A stretch of DNA of 7,841 nt, taken from assembly GCA_003489165.1 (NCBI GenBank), contig DNJG01000086.1, positions 1 through 7,841 on the forward strand, read 5' to 3'. The stretch's first letter is position 1; each line of letters begins with the position of its first letter. Below, one piece after another: positions 1 through 6,000 of this stretch. The notes under the pieces are model-generated. The model made no database searches, was not told the origin of the DNA, and saw only the letters and a program-made list of their open reading frames with translations. Both the position numbers and the translations under genes were made by a program. The DNA comes from Nitrospinota bacterium. GTDB lineage: Bacteria; Nitrospinota; Nitrospinia; UBA9942.

Positions 1-45
1 CAAGCAATCCTGCATTATCTTTTTAGAACAAAAGAAAAAGATTAA
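1..45 (+). CDS. possible C-terminal tail of a gene entering from the left (very weak)
   Basis: Frame 1 is open from the window edge to a TAA at 43-45 and would read QAILHYLFRTKEKD. That looks like an ordinary protein C-terminus, but 14 codons cannot establish a gene. Frame 2 is also open, to a TAA at 61-63, giving a lysine-rich tail. I cannot name a family. The call rests only on the open frame and on the repeat-rich non-coding DNA that begins right after it. Confidence 0.15.
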   Translation, partial: QAILHYLFRTKEKD

Positions 46-326
46 GGAGAATGGGGAAAATTAATGAGGGAAAGGGAGAAAAGAAATATTTTTCAAAATA
101 ATCTTTTTCCCTTCCCCATTTCTCTCTGTTTGTTCTCCCTTCTCCTTATGATTTTTATAATTTCCTTAATATCAAGTTCCTTTAGCATGTTATCTGCCGT
201 TATGGGCAGTTTTCTAAAAGTCATATTTCAAGACCCTCTTTTCGTTACTTTGTCATTCCGTGCTTGACACGGAATCCAGCATTGTTTGCTTCACTCCGAT
301 TAATCCAAGCAAATCAATCACCAAAT
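46..326. other. intergenic region with GA/CT-rich inverted repeats, no gene
   Basis: I see no convincing gene here. Positions 31-84 are strongly purine-rich and 101-150 strongly pyrimidine-rich on the same strand, so they form an imperfect inverted repeat; for example AATGGGGAA at 50-58 pairs with TTCCCCATT at 112-120. A 67-codon open frame (64-267) runs through this biased stretch. It has no ribosome binding site, and its composition simply reflects the repeat. Further right are a REP-like hairpin (255-275) and a second inverted repeat: ATTGTTTGCTT at 281-291 pairs with AAGCAAATCAAT at 307-318 with one bulged base. The second one lies just past the stop codon of the minus-strand TPR gene but has no T-run, so it is at best a weak 3' structure. 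Confidence 0.5.
251..280. repeat. REP-like palindromic repeat
   Basis: ATTCCGTG (255-262) and CACGGAAT (268-275) form a perfect 8-bp stem around the 5-base loop CTTGA. The element is bordered by GTC on the left and CCAG on the right. The layout GTCATTCC...GGAATCCAG is one I recall as a widely dispersed intergenic element in many bacterial genomes; this is recollection, not a search result. It lies about 50 bp past the stop of the minus-strand TPR gene and could act as a 3' stabilising hairpin. Neither strand has a T-run beside it, so it is not called a terminator. Confidence 0.65.
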
Positions 327-1622
327 CTATCTCTTTTGTAAAATCTGCAATTTCTTGCACCCATCCTCATCCCCCATATCACATGCCTTTTGTAAATCAG
401 AGATAGCCCTGCCCATATTTTTTTTATTATAATAAGCAATCCCACGATTGGAGTAGGCTGCGGCAAGATTCGGGTCTAAGGCAATTGCCTTATTATAATC
501 CTCAATCGCCCTGTCATATTGTCCTTTGTTAGCATAAGCAAACCCACGATTGTTGTAGGCTTTGGCATAATTCGGGTCTAATGCAATTGCCTTGTTATAA
601 TCCTCAATCGCCCTGTCATATTGTCCTTTGTTATTATAAACAATCCCACGATTGTTGTAGGCCTCGGCATAATTCGGATTTATTGCAATTGCCTTGTTCA
701 AATCCTCAATTCCCCTGTCATATTGTCTTTTATTATAATAAGCAACCCCACGAGTGTTGTAGACAAAGGCATAATTCAGGTTTAATGCAATTGCCTTATT
801 ATAATCCTCAATCGCCCTGTCGTATTGTTTATTGTCATCATAGGCAAACCCACGTTTGAGGTAGGCAAAGGCATAATTCGGGTCTAATGCAATTGCCTTA
901 CTATAATCCTCAATCGCCCTGTCATATTGTCTTTTATTATAATAAGCAACCCCACGATTACTGTAGGCTTGGGCATAATTCGGGTCTAATGCAATTGCCT
1001 TATTATAATCCTCAATCTCCCTGTCATACTCTCCATTTATGCCGTATTCATATCCCTTCTCAAACCACTCAATAGCCTGAAGTAATCTCTCCTCATCCGT
1101 GATTTTTGCCTCTACCTGTTTCTTTTCCTTTTCACCTTTTGCCCCTGCCAACTGTTTCTTTAATTCCTCAATCTCTCTCTGGCTCTTATCATAAGCCTCC
1201 TGTATCTTCTTGTAATCCTCTATAACTGATTTCTCTTTGACCCTCTTTGCCATTTCTTCAATCTTATCAGGATTGACCCTTGCCTTGATTTGGACCCAAA
1301 AGTGAAAGCCATCACCAACAACAGTCCTCTTTTTATCAAGGATTTCTACTTCCATAATCCCTGATGCAAGAACCTGTATCTCATCCTTTGTTAATTGCAG
1401 ATTCTCAACCTTTGTCCAGCTTTCTACATAAGTCCCTGCCTGCTCAAGGGCAGTCCTTTTTGCCTGTAGTAATGCTCTGCTCTCAGCAACAGACGGCGTC
1501 TCCCCATCCCCCATATTGTATGTCCCTTCTGAGATAATTTCTTTTGTCTCTGCAAAACCAAGTGATGGGAAAAACAAAAATACAGCAATAATGACTGTAA
1601 ATATATGTCTTTTAAATATCAT
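327..1622 (-). CDS. exported TPR-repeat protein with N-terminal conserved domain
   Basis: The protein is 431 aa from ATG 1622, which is preceded by AGGGGG at 1631-1636 with an 8-base spacer. The in-frame GTG at 1631 overlaps that site and is rejected. Residues 1-24 are a Sec signal peptide (basic start, hydrophobic core, cleavage probably after GFA). Residues 25 to about 130 form a folded domain containing RALLQAKRTALEQAGTYVES. Its outline recalls exported domains of the FlgT-N/LPP20 kind, but I cannot assign it firmly. A charged coiled coil follows (about 135-180), then seven TPRs of 34 residues with consensus near AYNNRGxAYYNKxQYDRAIEDYNKAIALDPNYA, and a short tail (GCKKLQILQKR). TPRs are protein-binding scaffolds, so a periplasmic or surface assembly role is inferred and no partner is visible. 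The gene is divergent from the ABC exporter and stops with TAG. Confidence is high for the gene and architecture, low for function. Confidence 0.9.
   Translation of the reverse strand: MIFKRHIFTVIIAVFLFFPSLGFAETKEIISEGTYNMGDGETPSVAESRALLQAKRTALEQAGTYVESWTKVENLQLTKDEIQVLASGIMEVEILDKKRTVVGDGFHFWVQIKARVNPDKIEEMAKRVKEKSVIEDYKKIQEAYDKSQREIEELKKQLAGAKGEKEKKQVEAKITDEERLLQAIEWFEKGYEYGINGEYDREIEDYNKAIALDPNYAQAYSNRGVAYYNKRQYDRAIEDYSKAIALDPNYAFAYLKRGFAYDDNKQYDRAIEDYNKAIALNLNYAFVYNTRGVAYYNKRQYDRGIEDLNKAIAINPNYAEAYNNRGIVYNNKGQYDRAIEDYNKAIALDPNYAKAYNNRGFAYANKGQYDRAIEDYNKAIALDPNLAAAYSNRGIAYYNKKNMGRAISDLQKACDMGDEDGCKKLQILQKR
425..1070 (-). repeat. 102-bp tandem DNA repeat encoding the TPR array
   Basis: On the plus strand a conserved block around CCTCAATCGCCCTGTCATAT recurs near 497, 599, 701, 803, 905 and 1007, a period of exactly 102 bp (34 codons). 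The copies beginning near 480 and 582 are the most alike, differing at only a small minority of positions by eye. Strong nucleotide similarity, beyond what TPR residues require, points to recent duplication or gene conversion between units. Each unit is in frame, so changes in copy number would lengthen or shorten the protein without breaking it. Confidence 0.85.
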
Positions 1623-1661
1623 GTTTAACACCCCCTGTTTAAGGACAAAAACCTAATTTTA

Positions 1662-1735
1662 GCCACTGAGACACTGAGGGGAAAATAAATATTTAAAGAA
1701 GTTTTAATATCTCTGTGTCTCTGTGCCTCTGTGGC
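1662..1735. repeat. imperfect inverted repeat of 8-bp CACWGAGR units
   Basis: The left arm at 1662-1678 is GCCACTGAGACACTGAG. The right arm at 1711-1735, read on the minus strand, is GCCACAGAGGCACAG followed by AGACACAGAG. The arms match at 14 of 17 positions and each is itself an 8-bp-period repeat (CACTGAGA or CACAGAGR). About 32 bp of AT-rich DNA separates them. I recall similar GCCACAGAGGCACAGAG strings as dispersed non-coding repeats in environmental genomes. The element lies between the divergent TPR and exporter genes and may form a long hairpin or be a remnant of a small mobile repeat. Confidence 0.6.
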
Positions 1736-1761
1736 AAATTTTTTATAAGTTTCTTGCCAAC

Positions 1762-1839
1762 ACGAATGATACGAATGGACGAATTGCATAAGTTTACTCC
1801 CTGAAATCCGAAGGTGTCAAACGAATTTTTAGGGCGAAT
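1762..1839. repeat. degenerate ACGAAT repeat cluster
   Basis: ACGAAT occurs at 1762-1767, 1771-1776, 1779-1784 and 1821-1826, with a GCGAAT variant at 1834-1839. The first three are spaced 9 and 8 bp apart, resembling a decayed short tandem repeat. ATAAGTTT occurs on either side of the first cluster, at 1745-1752 and 1788-1795. No coding potential is evident. It occupies the upstream region of the ABC exporter, so repeated binding sites for a regulator are possible, but the irregular spacing fits repeat decay better. Confidence 0.4.
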
Positions 1840-1868
1840 TGGGGGATTAAGCAACACTGTAGTATAAT
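1839..1868 (+). promoter_or_regulatory. putative promoter of the ABC exporter genes
   Basis: A perfect TATAAT lies at 1863-1868. The best -35 candidate is TTGGGG at 1839-1844 with an 18-base spacer, which is weak. Transcription would start near 1874-1876, directly at the GTG start codon at 1877, so the mRNA would have little or no leader. The absence of any Shine-Dalgarno sequence before that GTG fits this reading. Confidence 0.45.
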
Positions 1869-1876
1869 CATAAAAA

Positions 1877-3667
1877 GTGGATGCATTAAAAAATCTCTAT
1901 ACATATACAAGGAAATACAAATATGAATTAATAGCAGGCATAATCGCCCTTATTTTAACCGATGCACTCGGACTCCTGCCTCCATGGCTAATCAAACTCG
2001 CCATTGACTACATTAAAAAGGCTGACAGTCAAACCCATTCAATCAATCCCCTCATAAAATATTCTGTCTTAATTGTAAGTGCAGTCGGACTTCAGGCAGT
2101 ATTCCGCTACTACTGGAGGAAGCACCTCTTCGGCATTTCAAGGAAGGTGGAATATGATTTGAGAAACGATTATTTTAAGCACTTGCAGAGGCTGCATTGG
2201 GGATTTTTTCAGCATACAAAGACAGGGGATATTATGTCCAGAGCCACCAACGACCTTCAGGCTGTAAGGGAGTTTCTCGGCATCGGAAGTGTAATTATTG
2301 TTGATACCGCAGTAATAATGACCACCTGCCTCATACTCATGATATTTATAAGCCCTAAACTCACCGGCATCTCCCTTCTGCCTATGGCACTGGTTTCTAT
2401 TATTGTCTTGAAATTCAGCAGAGAGATAAGACAGAGGTTTGAATCTGTCCAGAAACAATTATCGGAGATAAGCTCAATGGTTCACGAGAATATTGCAGGG
2501 ATAAGGGTCATACAGGCTTATGTGCAGGAGGAGAACGAATTAAACAGGTTTAAGAAACTTAACGAGCAACTTATAAATAAAAATTTAGAACTCACAAAAA
2601 TTTCAGGTGCATTTTTCCCATTGATGGTTTTTACGACAGGACTTGCAACTGCCCTTGTCCTCTGGATTGGAGGCAGAGAGGTTATAAGAGGTCAACTGAC
2701 CCTCGGCAGTTATGTCGCATTTAACGGGTATCTGGCAATGCTCACATGGCCAATGGCCGCAATAGGATTTATGATAAACCTCTCACAGAGGGGGATTGCC
2801 TCAATGAGAAGGATTGAGGAGATTATGAATGTAAAGCAGGAGATTTATGACAGTCAACAGTCGGCAGTCAGCAGTCAACAGTCAGTTATTAAAGGTAATA
2901 TAGAAATTAAATCACTCACATTCTCATACACGGGCAAAAATAATGTCCTTTCGGATATTAACCTGAATATTAAGGCTGGAAGTTCACTATCATTGGCAGG
3001 CGCTGTCGGCTCGGGAAAAAGCACACTGGTTAAACTGATAATGAGGATATACGATGCCCCTGATAATTCAATCTTTATTAACGGAGTTGATATAAAAAGG
3101 ATACCACTTAAAATACTAAGAGATAACATCGGTTATGTAGAACAGGAGCCGTTCCTTTTTTCAGATACGATAAGAGAGAACATAGTCTTCGGTGTAAGTG
3201 ATGTTACTGAAAATGACATTGAAAAGACAGTGATAATGGCAGGGCTTGAAAGGGATATAGAAATATTTCCGCATGGCATCAATACAGTAATTGGTGAAAG
3301 GGGTGTAACTCTGTCGGGCGGGCAGAAACAGAGGGTGGCGATTGCAAGGGCAATCATTAAAAAACCAAAGATACTGATACTTGATGATGCCTTTTCAAAC
3401 TTGGATGCGTCCACGGAGGGAAGGGTATTTACTAATATAATGTCGTCATTAAAAGACATGTCCTCGAATTCTTCTATCGGGGATATTACTGTCATTTTAA
3501 TTTCTCATAGAATTTCTACAATGAAAGAGGCGGATATGATTGCAGTAATGGAGAATGGGAGAATAGCGGAGACAGGAACCCATGAAGAGCTTATTTTAAA
3601 AAGCGGCCTCTATAATCGTATTTACAAAAAACAGGTTTTCTCTGAGATGGAAATCGTGGAGGAGTGA
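1877..3667 (+). CDS. mdlA: heterodimeric ABC exporter subunit 1, degenerate-site half (MdlA/BmrC-like)
   Basis: This 596-aa half-transporter has a six-helix exporter membrane domain (about 15-310) and a nucleotide-binding domain (about 340-585). Visible motifs are the Walker A GAVGSGKST (K381), the Q-loop in YVEQEPFLF, the signature LSGGQ (479-483), Walker B ILILDD (D503, D504) and the H-loop His544. The catalytic Glu after Walker B is Asp (D504), the hallmark of the degenerate-site subunit in MdlA, BmrC and TM287. Substrates of this family are typically drugs or lipids; none can be inferred here. Start: GTG 1877 is chosen because TAA at 1871-1873 closes the frame upstream and the next in-frame Met lies deep in the membrane domain. 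There is no Shine-Dalgarno site. A five-unit heptanucleotide repeat encodes the linker at 325-337. The stop TGA directly abuts the next ATG. The symbol denotes family resemblance, not proven orthology. Confidence 0.95.
   Translation: MDALKNLYTYTRKYKYELIAGIIALILTDALGLLPPWLIKLAIDYIKKADSQTHSINPLIKYSVLIVSAVGLQAVFRYYWRKHLFGISRKVEYDLRNDYFKHLQRLHWGFFQHTKTGDIMSRATNDLQAVREFLGIGSVIIVDTAVIMTTCLILMIFISPKLTGISLLPMALVSIIVLKFSREIRQRFESVQKQLSEISSMVHENIAGIRVIQAYVQEENELNRFKKLNEQLINKNLELTKISGAFFPLMVFTTGLATALVLWIGGREVIRGQLTLGSYVAFNGYLAMLTWPMAAIGFMINLSQRGIASMRRIEEIMNVKQEIYDSQQSAVSSQQSVIKGNIEIKSLTFSYTGKNNVLSDINLNIKAGSSLSLAGAVGSGKSTLVKLIMRIYDAPDNSIFINGVDIKRIPLKILRDNIGYVEQEPFLFSDTIRENIVFGVSDVTENDIEKTVIMAGLERDIEIFPHGINTVIGERGVTLSGGQKQRVAIARAIIKKPKILILDDAFSNLDASTEGRVFTNIMSSLKDMSSNSSIGDITVILISHRISTMKEADMIAVMENGRIAETGTHEELILKSGLYNRIYKKQVFSEMEIVEE
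2851..2885 (+). repeat. five tandem CAGTCRR heptanucleotides inside the ABC gene
   Basis: The units are CAGTCAA (2851), CAGTCGG (2858), CAGTCAG (2865), CAGTCAA (2872) and CAGTCAG (2879), giving 35 bp in all. They encode the low-complexity stretch DSQQSAVSSQQSV at residues 325-337, in the poorly conserved linker between the membrane domain and the ATPase domain. Since 7 is not a multiple of 3, loss or gain of a unit shifts the frame; the alternative frames stop at 2890-2892 and 2901-2903. The units are imperfect, which should reduce slippage. The tract looks like a repeat that landed where the protein tolerates it. Confidence 0.85.
3658..3664 (+). promoter_or_regulatory. ribosome binding site of second ABC subunit
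   Basis: GGAGGAG lies inside the last codons of the upstream subunit gene, five bases (from GGAGG) before ATG 3668. It fixes that start and implies translational coupling of the two subunits, as expected for an obligate heterodimer. It contrasts with the upstream GTG start, which has no such site. Confidence 0.8.
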
Positions 3668-5449
3668 ATGCAGGCAAATCTTCATGAAGATGAGATTATA
3701 GGCAAGGCTTATGATGCGAGGCTAATGAGGAGGCTTTTAAGTTTTTTTGAGCCATATAAAAAACAACTCACTATATCTATACTCCTGCTGATTGTCATTT
3801 CTATTTTGAACCTGTCAGGACCATATCTTACAAAGATAGCCATAGATAACTACATACTCAATGGCGACTGGAGCGGGCTGAATTTTGTAATGGCTGTCTA
3901 TTTTATGGTTTTACTCCTGACATTCTCTCTCCAATATGCACAGGTTTATATAATGCAGTTAACCGGACAGAGGGCAATGTATGATATAAGAGTAAAGCTG
4001 TTTGCCCATATAGAGAAGATGTCCCTCTCGTTTTTCAATAATAATCCCATCGGCAGGCTTGTAACAAGGGTTGTAAATGATATAGAGGTTTTAAATGAGA
4101 TGTTCACTCAGGGGATTGTTGTTGCAATTGGAGACCTCCTCACGCTCATAGGCATAGCCATCGCCCTGTTAATTTTAAACCTTAAACTTGCACTATTGAC
4201 ATTCATTGTCCTTCCTCCCCTCCTTTATGCGACAAAATTTTACAGGGACAGGGCAAGGGATTCTTACAGAAATATAAGGACTAATCTTGCCAAACTGAAT
4301 TCATATCTTCAGGAAAATATAGGAGGTATGAGCACTGTGCAGGTATTTAACAGAGAGGATGAAAATTTTAAGAGATTTGACAGGATAAATATAGAGAACA
4401 GGGACGAGCAGATGAGGTCTCTTATTTATAATGCCATTTATTTCCCCAGTATAGAATTTTTCTCTGCTATAGCTGTCGGGGTCATTATCTGGCATGGGGG
4501 CGGCGAGGCGATAAGGGGCGGGATACAGCTTGGTGTCCTTGTAGCATTTATTCAGTATGTCCAGAGGTTCTTCCAGCCTGTAAGGGACTTTGCAGAAAAA
4601 TATAATATAATGCAAGCCTCAATGGCATCATCAGAGAGGATATTTAAACTACTGGATACACATGAAGAGATTTCAAATCCCCAAAAACCTGTAATTTTAA
4701 GAGATGTAAAAGGAGATATTGAATTTAGAGATGTATGGTTCTCGTATAATCATACATCATCGGAAGATTATATTTTGAAGGGCATATCGTTTCATCTTAA
4801 GGCGGGTGAGAGTGCTGCCATAGTCGGTGCGACAGGTGCAGGCAAGACATCTATTATAAATCTCCTCGGAAGGTTCTATGATATTCAAAAGGGGAGTATA
4901 TTGATTGATAATATTGATATACGAGATATTGATAAAAAATCTTTAAGGAGAAATATAGGGATAGTCCTCCAGGATGTATTCCTATTTGCAGGCGACATTG
5001 AAAATAATATAAGACTGGGAGAGGAAGGGATATCAATAGAGAAGGTCTATGAGTCGGCAGAGATTGTAAATGCCCATAGATTTATAGAAAGATTGCCAAA
5101 GGGATATAAAGAAGATGTTCAGGAGAGGGGGAGCACACTCTCACTCGGACAGAAACAACTCATCTCATTTGCGAGGGTTCTGGCATTCAATCCAAAGATA
5201 TTAATATTAGATGAGGCTACATCAAGTGTGGACACAGAAACTGAGATTTTAATCAGGGAGGCACTCCGTAAATTAATTAAAAACCGCACCTCCATTATAA
5301 TTGCACACAGGCTATCCACAATAAGATATGTGGATAAAATAATCGTCATTCATGACGGCAAGATTGTTGAAATGGGAAATCATGAAGAGCTTCTGAAAAA
5401 TAATGGGATGTATCATAATCTATATCAATTGCAGTTTGGAACTCGTTAA
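3668..5449 (+). CDS. mdlB: heterodimeric ABC exporter subunit 2, catalytic half (MdlB/BmrD-like)
   Basis: This 593-aa half-transporter has a six-helix membrane domain (about 25-320) and a nucleotide-binding domain (about 345-585). Motifs are Walker A GATGAGKTS (K393), the Q-loop in IVLQDVFLF, the divergent signature LSLGQ (491-495), Walker B ILILDEATSS with catalytic Glu516, and the H-loop His547. The altered signature pairs with the Asp-for-Glu Walker B of the first subunit to make one degenerate ATP site. Its own intact Walker B pairs with the LSGGQ of the first subunit to make the working site. This complementary asymmetry is known for MdlAB, BmrCD, LmrCD and TM287/288, so the two products very probably form one inner-membrane exporter. 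The gene starts with no gap after its partner. The last 30 bp overlap the convergent YkgJ-type gene, and a hairpin follows the TAA at once. The symbol denotes family resemblance. Confidence 0.95.
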   Translation: MQANLHEDEIIGKAYDARLMRRLLSFFEPYKKQLTISILLLIVISILNLSGPYLTKIAIDNYILNGDWSGLNFVMAVYFMVLLLTFSLQYAQVYIMQLTGQRAMYDIRVKLFAHIEKMSLSFFNNNPIGRLVTRVVNDIEVLNEMFTQGIVVAIGDLLTLIGIAIALLILNLKLALLTFIVLPPLLYATKFYRDRARDSYRNIRTNLAKLNSYLQENIGGMSTVQVFNREDENFKRFDRINIENRDEQMRSLIYNAIYFPSIEFFSAIAVGVIIWHGGGEAIRGGIQLGVLVAFIQYVQRFFQPVRDFAEKYNIMQASMASSERIFKLLDTHEEISNPQKPVILRDVKGDIEFRDVWFSYNHTSSEDYILKGISFHLKAGESAAIVGATGAGKTSIINLLGRFYDIQKGSILIDNIDIRDIDKKSLRRNIGIVLQDVFLFAGDIENNIRLGEEGISIEKVYESAEIVNAHRFIERLPKGYKEDVQERGSTLSLGQKQLISFARVLAFNPKILILDEATSSVDTETEILIREALRKLIKNRTSIIIAHRLSTIRYVDKIIVIHDGKIVEMGNHEELLKNNGMYHNLYQLQFGTR

Positions 5450-5845
5450 AAATCCCGCTAAAGCGGGATTTGGGAAAGCAATATCCTGCTTCCCCTTTAA
5501 ACAAAGTTCTCTATAGCCTTGGCAGGATAGATACAATTGCTGTTTAGAATCAGCGGTTGGACAATAGTTTAACCAAAAAGGAAAGGTTCGGCACTGACGA
5601 GGTCTTGCTGAATAAATCTTGCAAAGCCTCTGGTTTTTGTCAAAATAACAATCAGGGTTAAAATCAGGGGCGCTTAATACCGCATTTCCTTTATAATGCT
5701 TCACATATTTGGCAGTAAACTCAAAGGGTTGAAGATTGAAAAAGAGTGCGAGTCTTTTAATATCTTCATTATCGAGATAAACCCAGCCATCCGGGTCGCT
5801 GCAACAGTTTCCACATTTATGACAATTAAAAGAAGCCTCTTCCAT
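5420..5845 (-). CDS. YkgJ-family cysteine cluster protein (putative metal-binding)
   Basis: The protein is 141 aa from ATG 5845, which is preceded by AAGGTAGG at 5850-5857. The in-frame TTG at 5860 lies at the predicted transcription start and is rejected. The N-terminus has CHKCGNCC (C8, C11, C14, C15), followed by C66, C75 and the block IYSARPRQCRTFPFW (C85), with further cysteines at 95, 108 and 115. This is the pattern of the YkgJ/UPF0153 family, proposed to chelate zinc or iron (possibly an Fe-S cluster) and without an established reaction. There is no signal peptide or membrane segment, so it is probably cytoplasmic. The last 17 or so residues (PNPALAGF onward) are encoded by the palindrome at 5450-5471 and by the antisense of the ABC gene end. 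They are likely a non-homologous extension acquired when the original stop was lost. The gene has its own strong promoter. Confidence 0.88.
   Translation of the reverse strand: MEEASFNCHKCGNCCSDPDGWVYLDNEDIKRLALFFNLQPFEFTAKYVKHYKGNAVLSAPDFNPDCYFDKNQRLCKIYSARPRQCRTFPFWLNYCPTADSKQQLYLSCQGYRELCLKGKQDIAFPNPALAGFLTSSKLQLI
5450..5471. terminator. perfect hairpin at the convergent 3' ends, possible terminator or repeat
   Basis: AAATCCCGC (5450-5458) and GCGGGATTT (5463-5471) form a perfect 9-bp stem with a TAAA loop, starting one base after the TAA of the ABC gene. Read on the plus strand it has no T-run afterwards. On the minus strand the stem ends in ATTTTTAA, a short T-run, but there the hairpin lies inside the coding region of the convergent gene, upstream of its stop. 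The sequence is also the typical shape of a small dispersed palindromic repeat. A terminator role for the ABC transcript is plausible but weakly supported. Confidence 0.5.
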
Positions 5846-5868
5846 ATTACCTACCTTCAATGAGTTGT

Positions 5869-5897
5869 AGTATAATTCAAAAGAGATAATAAATCAA
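5869..5897 (-). promoter_or_regulatory. sigma70-type promoter of the YkgJ-type gene
   Basis: On the minus strand, TTGATT (5892-5897) is followed after exactly 17 bases by TATACT (5869-5874). Transcription would start near 5862, leaving a leader of about 17 bases that contains AAGGTAGG before ATG 5845. This layout supports the ATG start over the upstream TTG. It is back to back with the promoter of the YbgF-like gene; the two -35 boxes are 27 bp apart. Confidence 0.7.
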
Positions 5898-5924
5898 AGT
5901 TCATAAATCTGATGAGGTATTCCC

Positions 5925-5953
5925 TTGACAGGTAATGACTATTTATCTATAAT
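5925..5953 (+). promoter_or_regulatory. perfect-consensus sigma70 promoter of the YbgF-like gene
   Basis: TTGACA (5925-5930), a 17-base spacer and TATAAT (5948-5953) match the housekeeping consensus at every position. Transcription would begin near 5960, giving a leader of about 40 bases with GGAGG at 5990-5994 before ATG 6001. I see no clear operator palindrome across it, so strong constitutive expression is the simplest reading. Confidence 0.85.
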
Positions 5954-6000
5954 TCTCGGAAGTTAAAGAAGATAAGTCTAAAAAGTATTGGAGGATATTG

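Noticed and set aside
64..267. 67-codon open frame on the plus strand with a hydrophobic middle that could be read as a small membrane protein
   Set aside because: It has no ribosome binding site, lies in purine/pyrimidine-skewed inverted repeats and runs through the REP-like palindrome. Its hydrophobicity comes from the pyrimidine-rich strand.
281..318. Inverted repeat after the TPR gene stop as an intrinsic terminator
   Set aside because: The 15-base loop is long, the stem is bulged and AT-rich, and there is no T-run on the minus strand after it.
425..1070. Regularly spaced repeats that could suggest a CRISPR array
   Set aside because: The period is exactly 34 codons, the repeats are continuous with no unique spacers, and they translate into canonical TPRs.
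581..1075. Open frames on the plus strand rich in repeated Pro, Cys and His
   Set aside because: They are antisense reflections of the TPR repeat DNA and have no start signals of their own.
1649..1684. Minus-strand promoter for the TPR gene using TAAAAT at 1656-1661
   Set aside because: The matching -35 region reads TTTCCC, too far from TTGACA to support a call, and the box overlaps the repeat arm.
2138..2458. Minus-strand frames within the two ABC genes
   Set aside because: They are shadows of conserved transporter coding sequence and show no family features or start signals.
5846..5860. TTG at 5860 as the start of the YkgJ-type gene
   Set aside because: It would fall at the predicted transcription start, and the Shine-Dalgarno sequence lies downstream of it, before ATG 5845.
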